From the NCBI GenBank assembly GCA_019636555.1, contig JAHBXH010000001.1, positions 992,001 to 1,056,000 of the forward strand: 64,000 bases of DNA. The letters are read 5' to 3'. A program made the position numbers and the translations under genes. This stretch comes from Phycisphaeraceae bacterium (lineage in GTDB: Bacteria > Planctomycetota > Phycisphaerae > Phycisphaerales > UBA1924). The notes under the pieces are model-generated. The model had not been told where the DNA came from. It made no database searches and was given only the letters and a program-made list of their open reading frames with translations. Positions 37,708-46,458 of this stretch are shown here, piece after piece (position 1 is the stretch's first letter; the number at the start of each line of letters is the position of its first letter).

Positions 37708-38114
37708 GCCACGCGCCCGAGTTCTTGCCGTGCGCCCACGATGTGGATGGGCGGGGCATCCTCGGGCTCGCCGGCGCGGTGGGAGACGGCGAACGACAAG
37801 CCGTCAACGTCAAGGGCACGGGCGTTGTACCGTGGTTCGTATCCGAGCAGGCCGAGGAACGGGATCATCCAGGCATCGCGAGTGACGGTGGTGCCGATGT
37901 CGGAGTCGTCCAGGCGGGAGAGGCGATTCTGGAACACCCCCCACATCGCACGGGCGTCCGCGAATGCGGTGGCAATCTCATCCGTTAGGTTGCGCTTCCC
38001 CTCGATGCCAAAGTCGGCCACCCGCTGACCCGGCAAGTCACCGGAGGTGAGCCTGTCTAGCAGGTCGGGGCCGAGTAGGCCACCTTCGATCCGGATGGAA
38101 GGGTGTGTCGCCAT
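37701..38114 (-). pseudogene. 5' part of the DrmMI-like methylase
   Basis: From ATG 38114, three bases after the helicase stop, about 138 codons give the N-terminus of a DISARM-type methylase (DDSDIGTTVTRDAWMIPFLG, LLGYEPRYNARALDV, then HIVGARQELGRVAAS). At 37701-37710 the sequence jumps to the middle part in another frame. The domain between (several hundred residues in relatives, including the motif I region) is deleted. The joint lies in GGAGGCGGCC, which is compatible with both sides, suggesting loss between short repeats. The out-of-frame read-through stops at 37320. Confidence 0.8.
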
Positions 38115-38117
38115 CAG

Positions 38118-40970
38118 TTACACCACCGGCTGCATCACCAGAACCCCGAGCAGATCCGGCGGGAGCTGCGGGCTGACCTTGAGATCGCGGACTTTCATCG
38201 AGACCGCCTGACGTACACGTTTGTGGCCGCGCTCCAACTCTGATGCCCGGGCATCGATTCGTGTCTGGACCTGTGTGTTGAGGGGCGGCCAGGATTCGAG
38301 GGCGGTAGCTATGAGTGTCCGCTTCTCGTTCATCGCCACGTTGGCATCGGGCTTCGCGTCAGCAAGCAGTGCCAGTGCCGCGCCATCCTCGAGCCAGGTC
38401 GCGCCCCTGGTCGTGGCAGTGAACCCCTCCACGACGACCTCCTCAGCGAGCAAAGGCACGCGGTCCGGTTGGTTCACCAGGTAACGAACGCGGAGGAGCG
38501 CGATCGTGGTCAATCTGGAAACGGCCTTCGTGCGGATGACTCCGCACCGGGCGGCGACCGCCTTGCCAGCCTTGGTCAGGGCCTCCTCCATGAGGTACCG
38601 TGCGAGCGTCGCCACAAATCGATGGTTCCTCCCGAGGTACTCCGTGTCACTGTCATTCGGGGAGCTAAACGTGACGAGCCAGTGGCCAGCTCTGTTAGGT
38701 GGCAACGCGAAGCGCACGGCGGCAGGAACGCTAGCGGTTGCTGCATCGCTAACCGGGATGCGGAACACGTCGGCTCGCTTCTCGGCCATCACGTTCATCC
38801 CGATCCGTTGCGCCGCTGCGAGGACGAACTCTCGTACGGCGGCCGGATCGCCGAGCACGGCATCAGTTCGATCGAGCTCTTGGCGCACTTCCGCAGGCTT
38901 AAGCGCCCGCTGAGCGAACCGCGTTCGGTTAACTCGCTCGCGCTCCGCATCACGCTCCCACCGATGGTGCAGGCTCGTCACATCCGGGCTTGCGTTTCCG
39001 AAGTCGAGCAGAGGCTGATCGGCGTCGGCCGCACGGCCGCGCAGGAAGAGCGCACTGAGCACTGCCTGGGTGACCGTTTCGCTCTCTTCTGGCACAGGAA
39101 CGTGGGTACCCAGAGTCCGATGGATCTCCGTCGCCTTGTTGAGCAAGACATCGAGGACGACACCGTCCACGGGATTGTCCGAGCTGAAGAATCGAATGGA
39201 ACGCACCGTTCTCGACGGTTGGCCATATCGATCCACCCGGCCCTCGCGTTGTTCGAGCCGGTTTGGATTCCAAGGGAGGTCGTAGTGGAGAACGGCATTG
39301 AAGCCCTGCTGGAGGTTGACGCCCTCGCTCAAGCAATCGGTGGCCACGAGTACATGGCGCGGATACGACTCGACTTCCTGGATGATGGTCATTCGCTCGT
39401 CGTCGGTCATACGACCGGTGACAGCGACGACACGAACCCCAGGCACGGATCGTTCCAGGCGTTTGCTCAATCCCGCGGCCAAATACTCAGCAGTGGCGAT
39501 GTACCGACACCAGACGATCGGATTGAACCCGTCCTTGAGGAGCTTCACTAGCAGGTTGGCACATTCGGTGAGCTTTGTGTCGCCGTCAGACCCGTGAAGC
39601 GATTGCGCAAGCCTCGCCAGGTCGCGCAGCCGCCGCCGTTCTGCTTCAGCCAGGGTCGCCTCGGTCGCTTGGACCGGTGGTGCGGGCTGTTCGTCATCGG
39701 TGCGGTCTTCGCTCGATTCGAACACGAATGGCCGGAAGTCAGCTTCATCGTCTGACTCCGCGACGTTGTCGTGCCGCGATTCGAGCGCCGCCAACGCCGC
39801 CGCCGGGCTCGACATCACACACCGCAGGAGCGCGAGGGCGCCCCAATACCGGACGCGCTGATGGCGTTCCCCCAAAGAACCTCCAGATTTCACGAGTTCA
39901 CAGCAGAAGTCGTACGTCTTGCCGAAGAGGTCCCGGTACTTCGGTGAAAGCCTGTATGTCTCGTCCTTCGGCTCCCGCTTTGGGAAGCAATGCGATCCCT
40001 CCCAGTCGCTCTCGATGTCTCGTCGCGTCCGCTGAACAAAGTGCCGCGCGAGCTCGATGCGCTGGGCTTCGTTCATGGAAGTGGTGTCGAAATCGGCGAA
40101 CTCCGGCTTCAACAGAGACAGCAGTGAGCGAAACGCGCTCTCCACGCCGCTGTGAGGGGTGGCTGTCAGCAGAACGAGGTGCTGGTCAGACCTCGCTGCG
40201 AGCTCTTGCACGAGCGCATGCCGCTGGTGCTGAGATTCGCTGCCATTGTCAGCGACCGCCGAGCCATGGGCTTCGTCCACGATGACGAAGTCGGGACAGT
40301 CCAGTAGGAAGAGATGGCGGTTGCGCTCTGTCTTGACAAAGTCGATGCTGGCGACCTGTATGGCATAGTGCTTGTAGATGCTTGCTTGTCCGACCTTTCG
40401 GCGCTCCAGTTGTCCGACTGTGCCCGAGCGAATCACCACGGCGTCGAGGTTGAACTTTTCAGCAAGCTCCTTTTGCCACTGCTCGCAGAGGTACGGTGGG
40501 CAGAGGATGCAGATCCTCTTGATCTCGCCACGCTCCAGCATCTCTCGGGCAATCAGCAAGGCTTCGATGGTTTTGCCGATACCCACGTCGTCGGCGATTA
40601 GCAGCCGCACCGGGGCCATCCGCAGCGCCATCAACAGGGGGACAAGCTGGTAAATGCGTGGCCGAATGGAGATTCGACCGAGGCACCGGAATGGAGTGGC
40701 GCCCTCGCGCAGGGTTAGCCGCGCGGCCTGCCACAGGAGTTGAGCGCCGGCGGCGTCGGACAGATCGTCGACCGAAGGGAGCGGAAAGGTTGCTGATCGA
40801 ACTCGTTCCTCGTCAAAGGTGTGGGGCACCAGTTCTGTCAACTGTCGATGGACCGCGACCACCTCATCTGTGGCCCCCGTGAGCGGGCGCAAAAGGCAGG
40901 ATTCGGGTTGGTCACTTGGAAGAAGGACCCACTCTCGGTTGCGGCATCGAACAATCGAGCCCGGGTTCAT
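38118..40970 (-). CDS. drmD: DrmD-like SNF2-family helicase
   Basis: A 950-aa superfamily 2 helicase/translocase. It has the N-terminal MNPGSIVRCRNREWVLLPS module typical of DISARM-class-1 DrmD, Walker A ADDVGIGKT (126-134), DEAH (232-235), motif III TATPHSG, then in the second RecA lobe DCLSEGVNLQ (545-554) and EQREGRVDRYGQ (573-584). All ATPase motifs look intact. In DISARM it acts with a DNA methylase and other helicases to restrict incoming DNA. Here it leads the minus-strand operon, three bases before the broken methylase and upstream of the Argonaute fusion. Codon structure is undisturbed over its full length. Confidence 0.85.
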   Translation of the reverse strand: MNPGSIVRCRNREWVLLPSDQPESCLLRPLTGATDEVVAVHRQLTELVPHTFDEERVRSATFPLPSVDDLSDAAGAQLLWQAARLTLREGATPFRCLGRISIRPRIYQLVPLLMALRMAPVRLLIADDVGIGKTIEALLIAREMLERGEIKRICILCPPYLCEQWQKELAEKFNLDAVVIRSGTVGQLERRKVGQASIYKHYAIQVASIDFVKTERNRHLFLLDCPDFVIVDEAHGSAVADNGSESQHQRHALVQELAARSDQHLVLLTATPHSGVESAFRSLLSLLKPEFADFDTTSMNEAQRIELARHFVQRTRRDIESDWEGSHCFPKREPKDETYRLSPKYRDLFGKTYDFCCELVKSGGSLGERHQRVRYWGALALLRCVMSSPAAALAALESRHDNVAESDDEADFRPFVFESSEDRTDDEQPAPPVQATEATLAEAERRRLRDLARLAQSLHGSDGDTKLTECANLLVKLLKDGFNPIVWCRYIATAEYLAAGLSKRLERSVPGVRVVAVTGRMTDDERMTIIQEVESYPRHVLVATDCLSEGVNLQQGFNAVLHYDLPWNPNRLEQREGRVDRYGQPSRTVRSIRFFSSDNPVDGVVLDVLLNKATEIHRTLGTHVPVPEESETVTQAVLSALFLRGRAADADQPLLDFGNASPDVTSLHHRWERDAERERVNRTRFAQRALKPAEVRQELDRTDAVLGDPAAVREFVLAAAQRIGMNVMAEKRADVFRIPVSDAATASVPAAVRFALPPNRAGHWLVTFSSPNDSDTEYLGRNHRFVATLARYLMEEALTKAGKAVAARCGVIRTKAVSRLTTIALLRVRYLVNQPDRVPLLAEEVVVEGFTATTRGATWLEDGAALALLADAKPDANVAMNEKRTLIATALESWPPLNTQVQTRIDARASELERGHKRVRQAVSMKVRDLKVSPQLPPDLLGVLVMQPVV

Positions 40971-41451
40971 GCGTCCCCCTGATTGGCTTCGAGTCCGTAC
41001 TGAGATGCAATAGTGTTGCCCACACGATCCTCTCGGTTCCAGCGTTCAACGGCCCTCGGCCGGACGCCGACCAGGGATTGATTTGCTTTCATAGTACGGG
41101 ATTTGTCCGCTCCGTGACGGCTCAAGGCAGTCCGTGCAATTCGAGCCCTTTGCTGGCGGTCGGACAGCTGCAGCAAAGTTATTCCCGGCGGTCGCGGCCG
41201 GGATATGCACCATGTAGTTGCCAGCGAAAGTGATCCCTGCCCTTAATGACCTTGATTCGATCTATTCATGCGACTTTCAATGGCGGCGTGCGCGCACGGT
41301 GACGGCAATCGAGCGAAATCGACGTAATTGCCTTGCAATACGACTCGGTCCTTGCCCTCATGTTGGTTGCATCGTTGACGACTTGCCGGACTTGAAAAGA
41401 CGCCCAATTTGGCGTCACCAGCGACTCGGGGCGATGCGAAGGAGCCGCGTC
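40971..41451. other. Divergent intergenic region
   Basis: A 481-bp spacer between the DISARM-like operon (minus) and the HARE-HTH/recombinase module (plus). Promoters of both should lie here. I found no convincing -35/-10 pair, repeat or gene. An open frame upstream of 41452 shows no domain. This is a candidate place for an attachment-site remnant, but I could not identify one. Confidence 0.4.
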
Positions 41452-41874
41452 ATGACATCTAGAAAGCAGACGACTAGCGCATCGACCAAGAAGCCCCGCC
41501 GTGGACGCATTACCGTGTCGGTTGCCCCGCCCCGTGCTCAAGCGCCATTGAACATCGCGGCAATTGCTAGAGCCAGCTCCCAGCCTCGCATGAGCGCCCT
41601 CGATGCCGCGGCCGAAGTTCTCGGTCGTCTTGCAAAGCGAGACGCAGTGACTGGCATGAGCGTAAAAATCCTGATCGAGCGAATGGAGAAGGCGGGCCTT
41701 TGGAAAAGCGCAGGCGGAAAAACTCCGGATGCGACGCTGTACTCCGCGATCATTCGCGAGATAAAGATCCGCCGTTCTGAGTCGCGTTTCCGCCGCGTTT
41801 CTCCTGGAAAATTCACACTGGCAGTTGACGCGAATAAGAAAGGATATTCGAAAAAGACGGAGTCGAAGCGGTGA
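41452..41874 (+). CDS. HARE-HTH domain protein
   Basis: A 140-aa protein starting at ATG 41452 behind AAGGAG. After a basic, Ser/Thr/Lys-rich leader of about 45 residues comes a HARE-HTH domain (MSALDAAAEVLGRL, MSVKILIERMEKAGLW, TLYSAIIREI, FRRVSPGKFTLA), the winged-helix fold shared with ASXL and some restriction proteins. It probably binds DNA. Its stop overlaps the GTG of the DUF2924 gene (GTGA), so it is the first gene of a three-gene recombination module. Confidence 0.75.
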   Translation: MTSRKQTTSASTKKPRRGRITVSVAPPRAQAPLNIAAIARASSQPRMSALDAAAEVLGRLAKRDAVTGMSVKILIERMEKAGLWKSAGGKTPDATLYSAIIREIKIRRSESRFRRVSPGKFTLAVDANKKGYSKKTESKR

Positions 41875-42374
41875 AGTCTGCCAAGACAACAAAGCACGCA
41901 GTTGACCTGGCGATACTCCCCTCGATGTCATTTTCCGAGTTGTGCAAAGTTTGGGCTCGCCATTTCAGTCAGTCGAAGCCACCGTCTCAGAGAAGATTGC
42001 TGGTTCGAGAAATCGCGTGGCGGCTTCAGGAGAAGCAGCGGGGTGGATTCGATCCCTTAACCAAACGACTCTTGGATGCGGCCATGCGCAGCGTGCAGAG
42101 TCGAGCTCAACCGGAAGAACAGCGCGGCAGAGAAAGGCGACTGGGCACAAAGTCGGTCATCCGTCGGCATGAATCCCCTATCCAACTCAAGCAAGGCACA
42201 CGGTTGCTTCGGAAGTGGCGCGGCGTCACTTATGAGGTCGTCGTGCTCGAACGCGGATTCCGGTTTCGTGAGCGAGAGTTTGCCAGCTTAAGTCAAATTG
42301 CTATGGCAATCACTGGCACGCACTGGTCTGGCCCTCGGTTCTTCGGATTGCGGCGAAGGAGTCGTGCCGCATAA
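41871..42374 (+). CDS. DUF2924 protein
   Basis: A 167-aa basic protein starting at GTG 41871. It shows the DUF2924 pattern: SFSELCKVWARHF, LVREIAWRLQEK, then GTRLLRKWRGVTYEVVVL and ASLSQIAMAITGTHWSGPRFFGL. The family is of unknown mechanism and is nearly always next to large serine recombinases in prophages and genomic islands, so an accessory role in excision or regulation is likely. The recombinase starts 65 bases downstream. Confidence 0.82.
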   Translation: MKSAKTTKHAVDLAILPSMSFSELCKVWARHFSQSKPPSQRRLLVREIAWRLQEKQRGGFDPLTKRLLDAAMRSVQSRAQPEEQRGRERRLGTKSVIRRHESPIQLKQGTRLLRKWRGVTYEVVVLERGFRFREREFASLSQIAMAITGTHWSGPRFFGLRRRSRAA

Positions 42375-42439
42375 CGGGTCCGCGATTGGCGCTGGCCACC
42401 CGGAAACGACTCGTCAGCGCTTCAAGCAAAGGAGTTAGA

Positions 42440-44179
42440 ATGACCATTGTGCGATGCGCGGTCTACACGCGCAAGTCGAGTGAGGAAGGTCTGGAACAAG
42501 CCTTCAACTCGTTGGACGCTCAGCGAGAGGCCGGGCATGACTACATTCGCAGTCAGAAGCATCAAGGCTGGATTGCGGTCAACGGGCAGTATGACGACGG
42601 AGGCTATTCCGGCGGCAGCACGGAACGGCCGGGACTCCAGAAACTCCTGGAAGATATTCGTGCTCGCCGTGTGGATGTCGTTTTGGTGTACAAGGTCGAT
42701 CGGCTGTCGCGATCGCTCGCCGATTTTGCGCGGCTGATGCAGATCTTTGACGAGCACCACGTGAGCTTTGTTTCGGTCACGCAGCAATTCAATACGACCA
42801 CTTCCATGGGACGGCTTACGCTCAACATGCTGTTGTCCTTCGCGCAGTTCGAACGGGAAGTATCGGGAGAACGCATCCGCGACAAGATTGCAGCGACCAA
42901 GAAGAAGGGAATTTGGGTCTGTGGTCAGCCGCCGCTGGGATATCGCCTGCCCAAAAAGGAAGAGGAACGGCGGCTGTGGGTTGTTCCGAGCGAAGCCACG
43001 CTGGTTCGGACGATCTATCAGCAATACATCGAATCAGGCGAGTTGGTTGGAATTGCCGAGCGATTGAACGCGAAAGGGCACGCCACCAGGAAGTGGCAGA
43101 GTTCAAAGGGGCGATGGCACGGCGGGCGCTCACTGACGGCTAAATACATTTATCGTGTCCTGACGAATCCGGTTTACCTGGGCAAGATCACGCACACTCG
43201 TCAGGGCAACACGGAAGTGTGGGATGGCCTGCACGAGGCAATCGTCGATCGTCGAACATGGGATGCCGTTCAATCCAAAATGGAAATCGCTAATCGCGAT
43301 GTTCGTCATCGGTGGACGCATACACACCTACTGAAGGGCTTGCTCAGAACACACGCGGGTCATGCGATGAGCCCGACAAGCGTGCGGCGTGCATCAAAGG
43401 GAATGTCCAAGAAGGAAAATCAAACGCGGCTCGTTCGTTACTACGTCAGCCAGCAGGCGATAAGGCAGGGATACCGCTCATGCCCTATCGGATCACTAAA
43501 TGCGGCTCACATCGATGAATTGGTGCGCGCCGTAGTGATGAACTTCATTGCGGAAAAGCACTCGGCAAACTGGAGCAGCCTCACGCCTGAAAAGCGAGAC
43601 CACTTCATCCGAGAAGTGATTCGAGAGGTTGTGGTTGCACCCGATCATCTCGAGATCCAAATCAACGAGAGGAAGAGTGGAACGCACGCAGAGGAACCTT
43701 CTGCGATCTTGCGAAAGGACATGTTGCTACAGCAACCAAGAACTTTAATGCCGATCTGTCCAATCAAGCCGGAGGTGAATCGCCGAGAGGGTGTGACCAT
43801 CCTGCGTCTGTCCGTTCAAATCAAGAAACTTGATGGCCGCCGTATGTTGCTGGCACCGGATGGACGCGAGCTTGTCGTGCAGGCCGATGTGGCAGGACAA
43901 CCGTTGCCGAGGGAACACTTGGTTCGCGCGATTGGACAAGCTTTCTTCTGGCTGCGGGAAATCATCGAGAATGGCAAGTCGGTGCGGGACATCGCGCGTG
44001 GCGAAAGGCTGAGTGCTTCCCGAGTGCACAATCTTCTCCACCTCACGCGGCTCGGCCCCGCCGCACTCAAGGCCATCTTGACGGGGGCAGTTCGGCAGAC
44101 TTTGCAATTGAGCGAGGTGAGTGGAATAGCCCAGCAGCTTGACTGGCGCCGCCAGGCACAGATGCTCGAAAGTCGTTAA
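42440..44179 (+). CDS. Large serine recombinase
   Basis: A 579-aa site-specific recombinase from ATG 42440 with GGAGT before it. The resolvase domain has the catalytic S13 in YTRKSSEEGL, VDRLSRSLADFARL, and FEREVSGERIRDK. A recombinase domain follows (LNAKGHATRKW, YRVLTNPVYLGKI) with a degraded zinc ribbon region (LLRTHAGHAMSPTS). The C-terminal 90 residues contain a helix-turn-helix (GKSVRDIARGERLSASRVHNL), mentioned here only as GKSVRDIARGERLSASRV. It is the likely mobility enzyme for the right part of the island. It is only distantly related to the recombinase at 28455. Confidence 0.88.
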   Translation: MTIVRCAVYTRKSSEEGLEQAFNSLDAQREAGHDYIRSQKHQGWIAVNGQYDDGGYSGGSTERPGLQKLLEDIRARRVDVVLVYKVDRLSRSLADFARLMQIFDEHHVSFVSVTQQFNTTTSMGRLTLNMLLSFAQFEREVSGERIRDKIAATKKKGIWVCGQPPLGYRLPKKEEERRLWVVPSEATLVRTIYQQYIESGELVGIAERLNAKGHATRKWQSSKGRWHGGRSLTAKYIYRVLTNPVYLGKITHTRQGNTEVWDGLHEAIVDRRTWDAVQSKMEIANRDVRHRWTHTHLLKGLLRTHAGHAMSPTSVRRASKGMSKKENQTRLVRYYVSQQAIRQGYRSCPIGSLNAAHIDELVRAVVMNFIAEKHSANWSSLTPEKRDHFIREVIREVVVAPDHLEIQINERKSGTHAEEPSAILRKDMLLQQPRTLMPICPIKPEVNRREGVTILRLSVQIKKLDGRRMLLAPDGRELVVQADVAGQPLPREHLVRAIGQAFFWLREIIENGKSVRDIARGERLSASRVHNLLHLTRLGPAALKAILTGAVRQTLQLSEVSGIAQQLDWRRQAQMLESR

Positions 44180-44203
44180 TCCCGTTTCGACAACATTTCC
44201 ACG

Positions 44204-45181
44204 CTACATTCGCGTGCTGCACAGCTGCTCCGGACGGAGTAGATCGAGAAACGCCGTATCCGCTTCTCGATACGCGGATAGCTGGAACTTACCGCTCAGC
44301 ATCGTTTCGTATTCATGGCCTTTGCGTCGGTCATAGATCTCGTATCGATCGCCGTCAGTAACAACGACAATCAGGGCGCCAGTTTGCATGGCGTAGTCCA
44401 TGCCTTGCCGTCGAGCGCTCGTGCGTTCCGATTCCACCGCGATCGTTCTTTTTACTTCGAATATTGCTGCCGTCTTCCGGTCTTGCGTAAGCACGCATAG
44501 ATCGATCCGGCCTTGCTGAAAAACGATCGAATCTGCCCGAAATCCAAGAGCTACAAGAAAGTCCTTTACGACATCCTCGTGATTCCGTTCGGGAAGGCCA
44601 GCAACAGACCGAATTCGCGCCAGGAGCCCTTCGGGATTTGAAACCGGGGGCAAGATCGTCGGCACGGCGGTCACGCTCGTCGCATTCGGGACTACTGCGT
44701 GCCCACCTCCTCGCTCGATATTGATATCCCTGGAACGCAGGCCGCCGTGGTAACCAAGCTTTCGCAGCTGGGTGCGAATCCGTTTGCCCGCGCTCCTGTC
44801 ACCCTTGGATGCAACCAGTTCCTTCAAAAGCGATTCAATCTGAGCATTGTCAATCACAGGCTGTTCGTCATCGTCCCAAGGGGCTCGATATTGGGCAGCA
44901 GCCAATCGACGCCGTGCGGTGTCGCGCTCTGATGGCGTGAAAAAACTGCGCCATTCGGGCTTGAGCACGATCGCTTCTACCGTGAGATCTAACCGTTTCT
45001 TTCCCCACAGTGTCGTAAATCCCTCAGATGGTTCCCGTTTCGCAAGAAGCGTTCGTACCGCTTCAAACGCATTTGAACTGGTGACCATGCCCATAAACCC
45101 AATGGGGTTGTAGCCGATTCTGCGGCACTCGTTTACAACTTCCTGCAGCGCGGCTCTGAAATCGAACTCGTCGTCGTCCAT
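44204..45181 (-). CDS. PDDEXK (HSDR_N-like) restriction-type nuclease
   Basis: A 325-aa protein. The N-terminal 110 residues (RRIGYNPIGFMGMV, FTTLWGKKRLDLTVEAIVL, FTPSERDTARRRL) form a domain I have seen in front of various bacterial nucleases. The C-terminal 130 residues are an HSDR_N-like PDDEXK core: EDVVKDFLVALGF, QGRIDLCVL and then AIFEVKR. It is convergent with the recombinase gene, 24 bases apart, and is the last accessory gene before the tRNA. Possible defence cargo; specificity unknown. Confidence 0.65.
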   Translation of the reverse strand: MDDDEFDFRAALQEVVNECRRIGYNPIGFMGMVTSSNAFEAVRTLLAKREPSEGFTTLWGKKRLDLTVEAIVLKPEWRSFFTPSERDTARRRLAAAQYRAPWDDDEQPVIDNAQIESLLKELVASKGDRSAGKRIRTQLRKLGYHGGLRSRDINIERGGGHAVVPNATSVTAVPTILPPVSNPEGLLARIRSVAGLPERNHEDVVKDFLVALGFRADSIVFQQGRIDLCVLTQDRKTAAIFEVKRTIAVESERTSARRQGMDYAMQTGALIVVVTDGDRYEIYDRRKGHEYETMLSGKFQLSAYREADTAFLDLLRPEQLCSTRM

Positions 45182-45303
45182 ATCGGCATGTTACCGTGAA
45201 ATAGAAGCGTGCTAAACGAATGCACTTCCATATGTTGCCCTTTAGACGCTCGTCTCCAAAGTGCGACATATCCGGCCCCACCCAAAACGCCAATCGTCTG
45301 AGC

Positions 45304-45335
45304 AAACAAAAAACCACGCATTACACGCGTGGTTT
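45304..45335 (-). terminator. Rho-independent terminator after tRNA-Ser
   Basis: On the minus strand, AAACCACGC pairs perfectly with GCGTGGTTT across a 7-base loop and is followed by TTTTTTGTTT. It lies about 54 bases downstream of the tRNA-Ser 3' end and fits a transcription terminator for it. Confidence 0.82.
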
Positions 45336-45388
45336 CGCGACAATCCACCGATAGACGATGCACCTCGCGGGTGCTTCAAAGATCAAAG

Positions 45389-45475
45389 CGGAGAGGGGGG
45401 GATTCGAACCCCCGATACACTTGCGCGTATACAGCATTTCCAGTGCTGCTCCTTCAGCCGCTCGGACACCTCTCC
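45389..45475 (-). tRNA. tRNA-Ser (anticodon GGA)
   Basis: A class II tRNA of 87 nt. The acceptor 5' GGAGAGG pairs with the 3' CCTCTCC; there is a D-arm with GAGCGGCTGAAGG; the anticodon loop CTGGAAA is closed by GCA/TGC pairs; a long variable arm and the T-arm GGTTCGAATCC follow. The anticodon GGA reads UCC/UCU codons. The 3' CCA is not encoded. It marks the change from accessory to core genes. Confidence 0.95.
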
Positions 45476-45641
45476 GGAGAAGGGCGGGAGTTTAGGGCGG
45501 TATTCGCCCGGCGTCCGAACGGCTGCGTTCACTTCATCCGGCTCACGATCGATGCGGCATTCGCGCAAAAGCGATGTTCTGCGACGCGGCATTCGCGGTA
45601 AAGCATCGTCTTCGCTCTGTCGCATTGAAATCGCGTTGAGA

Positions 45642-46427
45642 CTACGCCGCCGCCGAAGCGGTTGCGACCGCTGCGCTGGGAACGAGGCGTGCAACGAGCC
45701 GCGAACCCCAGCGCGATCTCATCGCGACGGAGGCCACCCACCAGCCGATCCCGGCGCCGACGAACACGTCGCTGGGGTAGTGTGCGCCGAGCACGACGCG
45801 CGCGATGCACACCACGATCACCAAGCCGACGCACAACCAACGCAGCCTTGGATACAGGATCGTGAGGGCGACCGCGAGCGATGCGGCGGCGAGCGCGTGG
45901 CTGCTCGGCATGGACCACAGATCGCTGGCGACGCCGCTGCTGTAATCCCAGGCGTGGATGAGAGCAAGGCTGCCGTCCTTGAGTTCGACAGGGTATTTTC
46001 CGACGGGGCCGAGGATGTGCATCGGATCGTCGAAGAGCGGGCGCGGGCGGCCGATGAAGATTTTGAGCAGGTGTCCGGTGATGCCGGTGGCGCATGCCGC
46101 GACGATCCAGTCGAAGATGCGTGCGCGTTTCCACTCGCGCGGGCGCGAATCGAGGATCACGAAGGCGATCATGAGGATGACGATGCTGCTGATCGCGCCG
46201 AACTGTTGGAGAAACTCAAGCTCGCGGCGCAGATCGCCGCCGGTCCGATGGGAGTAGACCCACCCGCGCACCGCGCCGTCGAGCGGGATGAGGCAGAGGC
46301 CGATCGCGATGGGCAACACGGGCCAGTAGCCGGGGCCGGAAGAAGGCGTGCCGAGGCGAGCCCGAGGGGAAATCGGCGGAAAATCGGGGGTTGTTGCGCT
46401 GTGATGCGCGCGCTCCGCGGGTTCCAT
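45642..46427 (-). CDS. PAP2-family membrane phosphatase
   Basis: A 262-aa integral membrane protein; ATG 46427 is preferred because the sequence before it is antisense to the divergent gene. The acid-phosphatase signature is complete: K122-x4-RP-RP (KIFIGRPRP), PSSH at 174-177 and R210-x5-H216-x3-D220. About six membrane helices. It would dephosphorylate a lipid phosphate such as undecaprenyl pyrophosphate or phosphatidate on the outer face of the membrane. It is divergent, by about 31 bases, from the ArnT-like glycosyltransferase, which also uses polyprenyl carriers. Confidence 0.85.
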   Translation of the reverse strand: MEPAERAHHSATTPDFPPISPRARLGTPSSGPGYWPVLPIAIGLCLIPLDGAVRGWVYSHRTGGDLRRELEFLQQFGAISSIVILMIAFVILDSRPREWKRARIFDWIVAACATGITGHLLKIFIGRPRPLFDDPMHILGPVGKYPVELKDGSLALIHAWDYSSGVASDLWSMPSSHALAAASLAVALTILYPRLRWLCVGLVIVVCIARVVLGAHYPSDVFVGAGIGWWVASVAMRSRWGSRLVARLVPSAAVATASAAA

Positions 46428-46458
46428 CGCTCCGGATTGTTGCAGGGCGCTTGACACC

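Noticed and set aside
45389..45475. tRNA-Ser as the attachment site of the island
   Set aside because: I found no second copy of the tRNA 3' end in the window, and large serine recombinases seldom use tRNA genes. It is kept only as a border marker.
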